Source: Kaistia soli DSM 19436 (lineage in GTDB: Bacteria > Pseudomonadota > Alphaproteobacteria > Rhizobiales > Kaistiaceae). From it: a stretch of DNA of 64,000 nt. The notes below the pieces were generated by a model. That model did not search any database. It was not told the DNA's origin and saw only the letters and a program-made list of their open reading frames with translations. This document shows positions 7,723 to 16,202 of the stretch, in pieces. The position numbers and the translations under genes are program-made. How positions within the stretch are numbered: the first letter of the stretch is position 1; each line of letters opens with the position of its first letter. The stretch is taken from NCBI RefSeq assembly GCF_900129325.1, contig NZ_FQUP01000001.1, positions 1,468,615-1,532,614 of the forward strand, in the 5' to 3' direction.

Positions 7723-9786
7723 ATACCAGGTGGCGGCGGCAAGGCCGAGCAGGATCGCGAGGCCAAGGAAGCCCGAGAAGAGGGGAATGCGGTCGACGCC
7801 GGTCAGCAGCGATGCCTCGGTCATGCGCACGCCGATCCAGTCGCGTCCCGAGACGGCGCGCCCCGAGTGAACGGGGACGACGCGCGGGGCGTCCAGCTTG
7901 CCGTCCGCATCGGCCATGCGGGCGATTTGGCCGCCGGACGCCTCGGCAACCGGCTGGAGCTTGTCGAGGGTGGAGCGGACGTCCTGGAATTCGCGCGGAT
8001 TGGCCGGACCGACCAGCGCAAAGGCGCGATGCTCGCCGTCTTCGACTCGCCAGAGGCCAATTTCGCTTGCTGCCAGATCGGCCCGGAAGCGTCCGGGGCC
8101 GTCAGCATTGAGCGTGACGGTGCTGCGCTTGCCGGACGGCGAAATCGTCGTCACAGGCGCGACCGTGTCCTGCATCGTTTGCCGCTCAATCCTGAGCATG
8201 CCGCCATTCGCGCTCGCCCGCAGCGCTTCTTCCTCGAGATCCGGTTCCTTCATCAGCCAGTGGGCGAGGCGGCGCAGCAGGTCGACATGCGGTCCGCCGC
8301 CCTCATAGCCGCGGGCCCAGAGCCAAACCTGGTCTGAAAGCAGCAGCGCGACCCGGCCCTTGTCCTCGCGTTGGAGCACCAGCAGCGGATCGCCGTCGGC
8401 GCCCTTCATGATGACCTCGCCGGTCGGCTTGTCGGTCTCGACCTGGCGGAACCAGCGGCTCCAGTGTGGCGGCGTGGTGTCGCCGCCCTCCAAGCCGCGC
8501 GTCACGGGATGGCGCTTGCCGAGATCCGTGACCTCTGGCGTGAACGGCTTCTCGATGACCCGGCCCGTCGGTGCGGCCGGCAGGACCTCGGCGAGCGGCG
8601 TCGTGTAGAGGCTGCTATCCGAGGCATAATCGGGGCCGGACGCGACGAGCAGCGCGCCGCCGTCGCGGACATAGCGGGCGATATTGTCGAAGTAGAGGAT
8701 CGGCAGCACGCCCTGCTGGGCGTAGCGGTCGAAGATGATCAGATCGAACTGGTTGATCTTGACCGAGAACAGCTCGCGGGTGGGGAAGGCGATGAGTGAC
8801 AACTCGTCGATCGGCGTGCCGTCCTGCTTTTCCGGCGGACGCAGGATGGTGAAATGGACGAGATCGACCGACGCGTCGGATTTCAGGAGATTGCGCCAGA
8901 TGCGTTCGCCGGCATGCGGTTCGCCGGACACCAACAGAACGCGAAGGTTTTCGCGGATGCCGTCGACCACCGCCGCGGCGCGGTTGTTGACTGGCGTCAG
9001 TTCGCCTGCGAGCGGCTCGGCCTCGAATTCGTAGATGTTCTGCCCGGCATGCGCGATCTCGATTTCAAATCGATTGTCGGCGCCGGGGATGACCATCTCG
9101 GTGGCGATGGGCTCGCCGTCGCGTGAAATGGTGACCTTGACCGGGGCCGATGAATTGGTGCCGCTGTCTATGACGGTGTAGTCGATGACCTGCTTCTCGC
9201 CGACAATGCCGAAGCGGGGCGCCGAGCGGATCGCCAGCTGGCGATCGATCTCGTTGGCGCGGCCGGAGATCAGCGCGTGCAACGGCGCGCTGCCGAGCGT
9301 TTCGGACGGGTTGGCGGGGACGTCATGCACCTGGCCGTCGGTCAGCATCACGACGGCACCGATCCGTTCCGGCGCGACGTCGGCGAGTTCGGTCTGCACC
9401 GCTTTGAAGAGTTCGGTGCCGTCGACTGGAACGCCGCCGCTCGTGCCGCCGACTTCGACGGTCCGCAGTTCGATATTGCGCAGTTCGCCGAACCGCTTGG
9501 CGAGTTCTGCGCGCATCGCGTCGGTCAGGGCAGTGCGGTCCGACAGCGACTGGCTCGCCGTCTTGTCGACCACCATGGCGACGATGGTCGGCAGAGATTG
9601 GCGCTGCTCTTCCAGCAGGACCGGGCCTGCGAGCGCCGCCACAAGCGCTGCGAGCGCCAAAAGGCGGAGCAGCGCGCCGCGCGTCCGGCGGACCAGCAGC
9701 GGGGCAATGGCGAGAATGCCGACAGCCGCCAGCACGGCCAGGATCGGCAGCGGGATCAGCGGCGCGAAGGTGAGGGACCAGTTCAC
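7708..9786 (-). CDS. Membrane protein with VWA-like and glutamine-amidotransferase-like regions (MoxR operon)
   Basis: A 692-residue protein. Two N-terminal membrane segments (about 8-31 and 38-58) are followed by a VWA-like strand, IVAMVVDKTASQS, whose D74-x-T76-x-S78 is a variant of the MIDAS D-x-S-x-S. AVVMLTDGQVHD comes later, where VWA domains carry their second conserved Asp. The middle part (LRVLLVSGEPHAGERIWRN ... FDLIIFDRYAQQGVLP ... YVRDGGALLVASGPDY) resembles a class I glutamine-amidotransferase-like fold without a clear catalytic Cys. One membrane helix is at about 667-686, near the C-terminus. It is the last gene of the MoxR operon; its start overlaps the DUF4159 gene end by 4 bases. 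Most of the chain is probably periplasmic. The biological role is unknown. Confidence 0.75.
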   Translation of the reverse strand: MNWSLTFAPLIPLPILAVLAAVGILAIAPLLVRRTRGALLRLLALAALVAALAGPVLLEEQRQSLPTIVAMVVDKTASQSLSDRTALTDAMRAELAKRFGELRNIELRTVEVGGTSGGVPVDGTELFKAVQTELADVAPERIGAVVMLTDGQVHDVPANPSETLGSAPLHALISGRANEIDRQLAIRSAPRFGIVGEKQVIDYTVIDSGTNSSAPVKVTISRDGEPIATEMVIPGADNRFEIEIAHAGQNIYEFEAEPLAGELTPVNNRAAAVVDGIRENLRVLLVSGEPHAGERIWRNLLKSDASVDLVHFTILRPPEKQDGTPIDELSLIAFPTRELFSVKINQFDLIIFDRYAQQGVLPILYFDNIARYVRDGGALLVASGPDYASDSSLYTTPLAEVLPAAPTGRVIEKPFTPEVTDLGKRHPVTRGLEGGDTTPPHWSRWFRQVETDKPTGEVIMKGADGDPLLVLQREDKGRVALLLSDQVWLWARGYEGGGPHVDLLRRLAHWLMKEPDLEEEALRASANGGMLRIERQTMQDTVAPVTTISPSGKRSTVTLNADGPGRFRADLAASEIGLWRVEDGEHRAFALVGPANPREFQDVRSTLDKLQPVAEASGGQIARMADADGKLDAPRVVPVHSGRAVSGRDWIGVRMTEASLLTGVDRIPLFSGFLGLAILLGLAAATWYREGR

Positions 9787-12605
9787 TGGCCGAGCCTTTC
9801 CAGCAGCGCCGGCACATGGACCTGATCGGCCTTGTAGTTGCCCGTCAGCGTGTACATCACGATGTTGATGCCGGTGCGATAGGCCATCTCGCGCTGCCGC
9901 GGATCAGGCGGCACGGTCGGATAGAGATAGCGGCCATCAGGGTCGGTTGCCCAGGCGCCGGCGAGGTCGTTCTCAGTGATGAGGATCGACGAGACGCCAT
10001 CACCCGGTCGGACAGGTCGATCCCCCGCCGCGGCTGGGTCTTCATCGGCGGCCGAAGCCTCGACCCAGAGCGGGCCGCCGGAATAGCGCCCAGGGAAATC
10101 GGCGAGAAGATAGAAGGCCTTGGTCAGGACATGGTTGCCGGGAACCGGCTCCAGCGGCGGGATGTCGAGCCCGGCCAGCATGGCGCGCAGCCGCTCGGCC
10201 TCGGGCGTTCCGCCGAAGCCCTCGGTGCCGGGCGGGCGGGAAAGCTCGTCGCGCGTGTCGAACAGGATCGAGCCGCCCTGCTTCATATAGGCATCGATCC
10301 GCGCCAGCGTTTCGGATGTTGGCATCGGTGCGCTGGCGTCGATCGGCCAGTAGAGGAGCGGGAAGAAGGCGAGTTCGTCCTTGGCGACGTCGACGCCGAT
10401 CGGATCGCTCGGCTCGAGGGCCGTCCGGTTGGCAAGCTCATGCGAGAGGCCGGCGAGGCCCGCCTTGCTGACTTCGTCGATCGCGGCATTGCCAGTGACC
10501 ACATAGGCCAGGCGCGTCGCATTGACGGCATCCATCGCGAACTGGTCCGCAGCCGCGTCGGCATGGGCTGGCCTCGGCAGCGCACCGCCAAGAAGAGCGA
10601 GCAGAATCACAGCGGCCGGAACCGCGCGGCGAAGACGCAGACCGCCATTCAGCCAAAGCACGGCGAGTGCATCGGCGATGAGGCAGGCGAAGGCCGCCAG
10701 CAGAAGGAAGGGCGAGAGGTCGGTCGGGGCCGTCGTTGGATAAGGCTGCACTGAGGCCCCGTTGACGAGCGACGCATCGAAGGCAGGCAGCGTCGCGTCC
10801 GTTCGCAGGAGGTTCACGGCCCGGAACGCATCATCCGTACCATAGAGACCGGGCGGATGATCGCGGTTCGGCGTCACGTTCTCGGCCGTCGCTGCCAGCG
10901 GCCGGGCGAAGGGATCACTTTGGGCACTGCGGCCGAAGCCGTCCAGCAACCGCCAGGGCGGCAGCATCACGCCGCCGGCCGTGCCCTCGACGGGCTTCGC
11001 GTCCGCAGCGGCGAGCGGCACCGTCGAGAAGGCGGCGATGCGGCGCAGCATGTCGACGAAGCTGCCTGAGAGCGGCAGGTTGGACCAGCTCGTATCGGCC
11101 GTGACATGGAAGAGGACGAGCCAGCCCTTGCCGAGCCGGCCGGCCGTGACCAGCGGCGTGCCATCGCCAAGCGCCGCCCAGGTGCGCGCGGCCAGATTGG
11201 CGTCCGGCTCGGCCAGCACCTGCCTGACGACGGTGACATCGGTCGGAACGGCCATGCCGGCAAAGGGTCCGTTTTCCGAGAAGGAGGCGAGGGGCTGCGG
11301 GCTCGACCAGGAGAGACTGCCGCCGAGGACGCGGCCGCCTTCGCGCAGGCGAACCGGCACCAGCGTATTCTCATCGGCAGTTGCCGCCGCGAGGCGCGGG
11401 CCGGCGAAGCGCAGCAGCGTGCCGCCATCCTCGACCCATTTGCTGAGGCGCTGTTCGACATCTGGCGTGAGCGTGCCGATATCGGCGAGAACGATGATCG
11501 CCGCGCCGGCATCGATGAGCTGCGGGATTGCGGTCGCGGCGTTGGCGTCGCGCGGCTCGATCACATCGGCGAAGGGCTGCACGGCGCGGGCGATATAGTA
11601 GCGCGGTGAAAGCAGCGGCTGCGCATTGTCGCTCGATCCGCCCGATACGATGCCGATGCGGCGGCGCTTGAAACGATCATCGAGCAGTTGCACGGCGCCG
11701 ACCGTGGCGCTGCCGGCGATCTCGACGCGGACAATCTCGTTGCGGAGCTCGGCCGGGAGATTGAACACCGCGTCGGCTTTGGTTTCCCCCGCCTTGAAGG
11801 CAAACGGCGCCGTGCCGACCGAACGACCTTTCAGGTCGCGCGCCTCGACCAAGCCGGCGCCTGCGAGCCGCCCATCGCTGCGGGTGATCGGCAGCGTCAG
11901 CGCATCGGTTCCAATGGTCGGCGGCGTCAGGCCGAGCAAGGTCTTGCCGTCCCCCGCATAGACGGATGCCGGCGCCTTGACGCTGTCGTTTAGGAACCGG
12001 GCGAAACCTTCGGCATCACTGCTGCCAAGGCCGCTGGTCAGCCAGACGACCCCGCCGAAGGGCCGCGTCGAAAGCCCTGGCGCCATGGCGGACGCGATCG
12101 CGGCGCGGTTGGCGTCAAAGGGTCGTGGCTGCAGCGCATCGAGCCTCGCCGCGACCGAGCGGGCGTCCGTCGGGGCGAATTCCTGGTTGGGCGGTTCGGC
12201 CGTGGCCACAAGGGTCACGGGCCGGCCGCTTCCCTCGGCGAGTGCCGCAACGCGCTTCGCGGTATCGATGCGGGCCGGCCAGTCGCGGGCGGCCGCCCAG
12301 TCATTGTCGAGGACGAGCAACAGAGGCCCGTCGCCGGGCGCGCTTTCGCCGACGGGGCGCCAGACCGGTGCGGCAAGCGCGAAGATGACGAGGGCGGCGA
12401 GCAGCAGCCGCAGCGCCGTCAGCCACCAGGGGCTTCGCGCCGGCTGTTCTTCCTTCGGAACGATCTCGGCAAGAATGCGGGTCGGCGGAAAGGTCTCGAT
12501 GCGCGGGCGGGGCGGCGTCAGTTTGAGCAACCACCAGATCGCTGGCAGCAGCACGAGCGCGCCCAGGACGAGCGGCGCCCCAAAAGCGAGCGGAAGGCCG
12601 CCCAT
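9783..12605 (-). CDS. BatA-like / DUF4159 membrane protein
   Basis: A 940-residue protein. The N-terminus is the BatA-type aerotolerance N-terminal domain: a membrane segment (about 8-28), the loop TPPRPRIETFPPTRILAEIVPKEE, and a second membrane segment (about 61-81). The VWA region that follows starts LLLVLDNDWAA, so the MIDAS D-x-S-x-S is lost. Two more hydrophobic segments occur around 650-700 (LSPFLLLAAFACLIADALAVLWL and AVILLALLGGALP), then a DUF4159 domain fills about residues 715-940 with LAFFPLLYWPID and GGSILFDTRDE. It overlaps the genes on both sides (4 bases with the downstream gene, 1 base with DUF58), which points to coupled translation and a membrane complex with the MoxR ATPase. 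Confidence 0.85.
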   Translation of the reverse strand: MGGLPLAFGAPLVLGALVLLPAIWWLLKLTPPRPRIETFPPTRILAEIVPKEEQPARSPWWLTALRLLLAALVIFALAAPVWRPVGESAPGDGPLLLVLDNDWAAARDWPARIDTAKRVAALAEGSGRPVTLVATAEPPNQEFAPTDARSVAARLDALQPRPFDANRAAIASAMAPGLSTRPFGGVVWLTSGLGSSDAEGFARFLNDSVKAPASVYAGDGKTLLGLTPPTIGTDALTLPITRSDGRLAGAGLVEARDLKGRSVGTAPFAFKAGETKADAVFNLPAELRNEIVRVEIAGSATVGAVQLLDDRFKRRRIGIVSGGSSDNAQPLLSPRYYIARAVQPFADVIEPRDANAATAIPQLIDAGAAIIVLADIGTLTPDVEQRLSKWVEDGGTLLRFAGPRLAAATADENTLVPVRLREGGRVLGGSLSWSSPQPLASFSENGPFAGMAVPTDVTVVRQVLAEPDANLAARTWAALGDGTPLVTAGRLGKGWLVLFHVTADTSWSNLPLSGSFVDMLRRIAAFSTVPLAAADAKPVEGTAGGVMLPPWRLLDGFGRSAQSDPFARPLAATAENVTPNRDHPPGLYGTDDAFRAVNLLRTDATLPAFDASLVNGASVQPYPTTAPTDLSPFLLLAAFACLIADALAVLWLNGGLRLRRAVPAAVILLALLGGALPRPAHADAAADQFAMDAVNATRLAYVVTGNAAIDEVSKAGLAGLSHELANRTALEPSDPIGVDVAKDELAFFPLLYWPIDASAPMPTSETLARIDAYMKQGGSILFDTRDELSRPPGTEGFGGTPEAERLRAMLAGLDIPPLEPVPGNHVLTKAFYLLADFPGRYSGGPLWVEASAADEDPAAAGDRPVRPGDGVSSILITENDLAGAWATDPDGRYLYPTVPPDPRQREMAYRTGINIVMYTLTGNYKADQVHVPALLERLGQ

Positions 12606-13564
12606 CAGACCGCGCCTCCGGCCAGCGTCCGATCGGAAAGGCGGGCGTGAAGGGCCAGCAGCGGCTCCGTCGCCGGGCGATCGGTGCGATGCAGGAGATA
12701 GGTCCAGCCCATGCGGCGGCAGGTGGCGGCGAGGTGCTCGCGCCGTGCCGCGAGATGCCGGCGATAGTCGTCGGCAATCTGCTCCGCCCGCCCGGCGAGA
12801 TAGACGGCGCCCGATTCGGGGTCACGGAACTCGGCCCGCCCGGCATAGGGGAAGGTCTCCTCGACGGGATCGCGAATCTCGACCAGATGGACCGTCGCCC
12901 CGGCGCGGGAGAATTCGGCGAACTTCGCCTCGATCTCCGCCAGCGGATCGAGCAGGTCGCTGATCAGGACCAGATCGGAGAAGCGCGTCAGCCGCCGTGT
13001 ATCGGGCAGGCCGCTTGCCGCGCCGCCTCGTATCGCCAGCGTCTCGGCGAGACGTTCGGCGGCGTTACGAGCGAGAACCGGGTCGCTGAGGCCGAGCAGC
13101 CCGATGCGCTCGCCTGCCCCGGCCAGCAGCTCGGCGAGCGCCAGCAGCAGGACAACGGCGCGGTCGCGCTTCGAGACATTGGCGAGCGTTGAGCGGAAGT
13201 CCATGGATTGCGACAGGTCGGCGGACAGCCAGATCGTGTGCGCCGCTTCCCATTCTCGCTCGCGCACATACAGGTGTTCATCGCGCGCGGAGCGGCGCCA
13301 GTCGATGCGGCCCGGCGCTTCGCCGGCGACAAAGGGGCGGAACTGCCAGAAGGTCTCCCCGGGCCCCGCTCGCCTGCGGCCGTGCCAGCCGGCAAGCACC
13401 GTCGTCGCGATGCGGCGGGCTTCCACCAGCAGGCCGGGCAGGCTGTCGGCAAGGCTCTTCGCTTCGGCGAGCGATCGGCCTGCGCCGACGCCCAGTCCTT
13501 GACCGCGACCAAGTCTTTGACCGGTATCGTTTGGGGCAGCCGCTTCGCTCACCCGGTCATCCAA
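12605..13564 (-). CDS. DUF58 domain protein
   Basis: A 319-residue DUF58 protein, the regular partner of MoxR ATPases. The DUF58 signature GRRRAGPGETFWQFRPFVAG and DWRRSARDEHLYVRERE is clear, and a VWA-like MIDAS motif D116-L-S-Q-S120 is intact, so this is the subunit in the operon most likely to bind metal. Later, DLVLISDLLDP and TVHLVEIRDPVEETFP are VWA-like strands. The first codon of the frame is TTG at 13564, overlapping the moxR stop by 8 bases; a GTG at 13552 is an alternative. The first 40 residues are low in conserved features, so the exact start matters little for function. Predicted to be cytoplasmic. Confidence 0.88.
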   Translation of the reverse strand: MDDRVSEAAAPNDTGQRLGRGQGLGVGAGRSLAEAKSLADSLPGLLVEARRIATTVLAGWHGRRRAGPGETFWQFRPFVAGEAPGRIDWRRSARDEHLYVREREWEAAHTIWLSADLSQSMDFRSTLANVSKRDRAVVLLLALAELLAGAGERIGLLGLSDPVLARNAAERLAETLAIRGGAASGLPDTRRLTRFSDLVLISDLLDPLAEIEAKFAEFSRAGATVHLVEIRDPVEETFPYAGRAEFRDPESGAVYLAGRAEQIADDYRRHLAARREHLAATCRRMGWTYLLHRTDRPATEPLLALHARLSDRTLAGGAV

Positions 13565-14573
13565 TCCGTGACGTCAGGCGGCCAATGACGCCGCGCACCG
13601 TCTCGCCATCGGCCCGGGCCGCAAAGGAAAGGCTCATGCGATGCTGAAGCACGGGCTCGGCGAGCGCGAGCACATCGTCGATGGATGGCGCGTAGCGGCC
13701 GTCGATCAGAGCGCGGGCGCGCACGGCGAGCATTAGCGCCTGGCTGGCACGCGGCCCCGGACCCCAGGCAATCGCGTCGGCCAGCTTCTTGTCGGTTGTC
13801 CCGCCCGGCCGCGCCGAGCGGACGAGTTCGAGAATCGCCTCGACGACGCTGGTCCCGACCGGCAGGCGGCGGACGAGTTGCTGGATCTCACGCAGGCCCT
13901 CGGCCGTCATGACGCGTGTCGCCACGGCGTCGCTGGTTCCCGTCGTCTCGAACAGCATGCGCCGCTCGGCCTCGATGTCGGGATAGAGCACGTCGATCTG
14001 CAGCAGGAAGCGATCGAGCTGGGCTTCGGGAAGCGGGTAGGTACCTTCCTGCTCCAGCGGATTCTGCGTCGCGAGCACATGGAAGGGCGCCGGCAGATCG
14101 TAGCGTTGGCCGGCAATCGTGACGTGATATTCCTGCATGGCCTGCAGCAGCGCCGATTGCGTGCGCGGGCTGGCGCGGTTGATTTCATCGGCCATCAGGA
14201 GCTGGGCGAATACCGGGCCCTTCAGGAAACGGAAAGCGCGTCGACCCTCGGCGTCCTGGTCCATGACCTCGGAACCGAGAATATCGGACGGCATCAGGTC
14301 CGGCGTGAACTGGACACGCCGCTCATCGAGACCGAGCACGATGCCCAGCGTCTCGACCAGCTTGGTCTTCGCAAGGCCCGGCACGCCGACGAGAAGGCCG
14401 TGTCCGCCGGACAGCAGCGTGACCATCACGCGCTCGACGACCTGCTCCTGGCCATAGATCAACTGGCCGATCGCGGCGCGGGCCGCCTTGATGGTCGCTA
14501 CCGCCGCATCGGCCTCGGCGACGATGGCGGCGGGATCGGGGTCGGCGAGGTGTGTCTGATTGAACGCGCTCAT
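13557..14573 (-). CDS. MoxR-family AAA+ ATPase
   Basis: A 338-residue AAA+ ATPase of the MoxR family, chaperone-like proteins that act on VWA-domain partners. Walker A is GVPGLAKT (63-70), Walker B is LLMADEINRA, and the sensor and arginine segments FHVLATQNPLEQEGTYPLPEAQLDRF are all present. The start MSAFNQTHLADPD at 14573 is preferred; the frame is open upstream for 94 codons but that part has no domain. It heads the moxR-DUF58-DUF4159-membrane protein operon and is divergent from the DUF1285 gene across about 145 bases. The client of this complex is not known. Confidence 0.92.
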   Translation of the reverse strand: MSAFNQTHLADPDPAAIVAEADAAVATIKAARAAIGQLIYGQEQVVERVMVTLLSGGHGLLVGVPGLAKTKLVETLGIVLGLDERRVQFTPDLMPSDILGSEVMDQDAEGRRAFRFLKGPVFAQLLMADEINRASPRTQSALLQAMQEYHVTIAGQRYDLPAPFHVLATQNPLEQEGTYPLPEAQLDRFLLQIDVLYPDIEAERRMLFETTGTSDAVATRVMTAEGLREIQQLVRRLPVGTSVVEAILELVRSARPGGTTDKKLADAIAWGPGPRASQALMLAVRARALIDGRYAPSIDDVLALAEPVLQHRMSLSFAARADGETVRGVIGRLTSRIG

Positions 14574-14718
14574 GTCGGCCCATATAGTTTCTGTTGTCGT
14601 GACGGCGAGCGCCAAGCGCGAAGCACCGCGCACGCATCTTCGCAGATCGGTTCGCCGGCGCCAGCCGCCGGTGCAAGGGAAATGCCGGATCATGGCAGGG
14701 TCAAAGCAAGGCGAAACC

Positions 14719-15300
14719 ATGACCGTGACGGAAGGAAGCCCTGCACCCGTGCCAATGGCCCGGCTTGAAGCGCTCCTGACGGACTTTCGGCCAGCCCCGG
14801 TCGAGCGCTGGAATCCGGCCCATTGTGGCCGGATCGACATCATCATTGATCGCAACGGCGATTGGCATCATGAAGGCGGGCGGATCGAGCGCGCTGCTTT
14901 GGTGCGCCTCTTCGCCACGGTTCTCCGTCGCGAAGCCGACGGGACCTATGTGCTGGTCACGCCGCATGAAAAGCTGATGATCACCGTCGAGGACGCCCCG
15001 TTCCTGGCGATTGATCTGGTGGAGGATGATCGCAGCCGGCCGCCCGCGCTCGTCTTCGCGACCAATATTGGCGAGGCGGTCAGGCTCGATTGCGATCATC
15101 CGCTGCGCGTTGCAGGCGGCGGACCCGATGCGCCGTTCATTCCCTATCTGACAGTCCGCGCTGGTCTCGAGGCCCGGCTGACGCGTGCCGTTGCTGCCGA
15201 CCTCGCAGACAGGGCGATCGTCAGCGATGGTCGGCTCGGCGTGATGTCCGCTGGTCAATTCTTCGTCATCGGCGATGCCGGGATGGCTACAAGCGCATGA
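14719..15300 (+). CDS. DUF1285 protein
   Basis: A 193-residue member of the DUF1285 family, a small conserved alphaproteobacterial protein of unknown biochemistry. The family core is visible in CGRIDIIIDRNGDWHHEGGRIERAALVRLFATVLRRE and in YVLVTPHEKLMITVEDAPFLAIDL. The ATG at 14719 has AAGG 7 bases upstream; an ATG at 14692 in the same frame is a possible alternative. Its stop overlaps the start of the Nudix gene (ATGA), so they are translationally coupled. It heads an operon with a CoA-type Nudix enzyme, DUF6111 and cca. Confidence 0.85.
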   Translation: MTVTEGSPAPVPMARLEALLTDFRPAPVERWNPAHCGRIDIIIDRNGDWHHEGGRIERAALVRLFATVLRREADGTYVLVTPHEKLMITVEDAPFLAIDLVEDDRSRPPALVFATNIGEAVRLDCDHPLRVAGGGPDAPFIPYLTVRAGLEARLTRAVAADLADRAIVSDGRLGVMSAGQFFVIGDAGMATSA

Positions 15301-15926
15301 CGGTCTTGGTCGAAGATGATCGCTTCCGGCCTGATCGCGTTTTTGCGCGGGCGCAAAGGCTGTTGATTCCGATCGGCGGCAGCGGCGTTGCCGAGCGTGT
15401 GCTCAACCCCGAATTCCATCCGCCGCATGGCTTCAGGCCGAAGGCCGCCGCTGTGCTGATCCCGATCGTCGCCCGCGAGGCCCCGACCGTTTTGATGACG
15501 CGGCGGACGACACGCCTGCGCAAGCATGCCGGCCAGATTTCATTCCCCGGCGGCCAGATCGATCCCGGCGACGCCGGTGTGGCGGAGGCGGCGATGCGCG
15601 AGGCGGAGGAAGAGGTCGGTCTCGATCCGCGCCTCGTCCAGCCTATTGGGCGTCTCGACCCCTATATCGCCCCGACCGGCTATCACATCACGCCGGTCGT
15701 TGCCCGGGTTGATCCCGCGCTGCAGCTGCGACTCAACCCCGACGAGGTCGAGGCGGCATTCGAAGTGCCGCTCGCTTTCCTGATGACGCCCGAGAATCAT
15801 CGGCGTGGCAGCCGTGAGTGGGACGGGGCGCGGCATTTCTTTTATGAGATGCCCTATGACGAACACTATATCTGGGGCATCACCGCCGGGATCATCCGCG
15901 GGCTGTATGAGCGAGTGTTCGCCTGA
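15297..15926 (+). CDS. CoA pyrophosphatase-type Nudix hydrolase
   Basis: A 209-residue Nudix enzyme of the CoA pyrophosphatase (NudL / UPF0035) group, which cleaves CoA to 3'-phospho-ADP and phosphopantetheine. The group-specific motif VLMTRRTTRLRKHAGQ, then ISFPGG, runs directly into a complete Nudix box ending in REAEEEVGL. Its ATG overlaps the DUF1285 stop in ATGA, and its stop is only 2 bases before the DUF6111 start, so it is inside a tight operon that ends with cca. CoA as the substrate is inferred from the motif. Confidence 0.9.
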   Translation: MTVLVEDDRFRPDRVFARAQRLLIPIGGSGVAERVLNPEFHPPHGFRPKAAAVLIPIVAREAPTVLMTRRTTRLRKHAGQISFPGGQIDPGDAGVAEAAMREAEEEVGLDPRLVQPIGRLDPYIAPTGYHITPVVARVDPALQLRLNPDEVEAAFEVPLAFLMTPENHRRGSREWDGARHFFYEMPYDEHYIWGITAGIIRGLYERVFA

Positions 15927-15928
15927 CC

Positions 15929-16192
15929 ATGCTGCGTTTCCTCGGCTTCACGATACTCTGCTTCCTGCTGCCCTTCCTCGCTTATGGGCTGTGGCGCTTC
16001 GTCCGCCACGGAGCGGCGCCTGGAAGCGAAGCCTGGCCGACCGTCGTTCTGCTGCGTCTTTCAGGCGCCGGAGCGCTCGCAATGCTGCTGGCGATCGCCG
16101 TTTTGGTTTCCTTCTCCGGCGGCGATGCCGGCCGCGTCTATCATCCTGCCCGGATGGAGAACGGGCAGCTTGTTCCCGGCAATTTCGAGTGA
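15929..16192 (+). CDS. DUF6111 small membrane protein
   Basis: An 87-residue integral membrane protein. The first membrane helix is at about 2-22 and the second at about 42-66, with a short charged loop (RFVRHGAAPGSEAW) between them and a tail ending in RMENGQLVPGNFE. It matches what I know as DUF6111, a family seen between a Nudix gene and cca in rhizobia. The function is unknown. It lies 2 bases after the Nudix stop and 10 bases before cca, so it belongs to the operon. Confidence 0.8.
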   Translation: MLRFLGFTILCFLLPFLAYGLWRFVRHGAAPGSEAWPTVVLLRLSGAGALAMLLAIAVLVSFSGGDAGRVYHPARMENGQLVPGNFE

Positions 16193-16202
16193 CTGATTCC
16201 GA

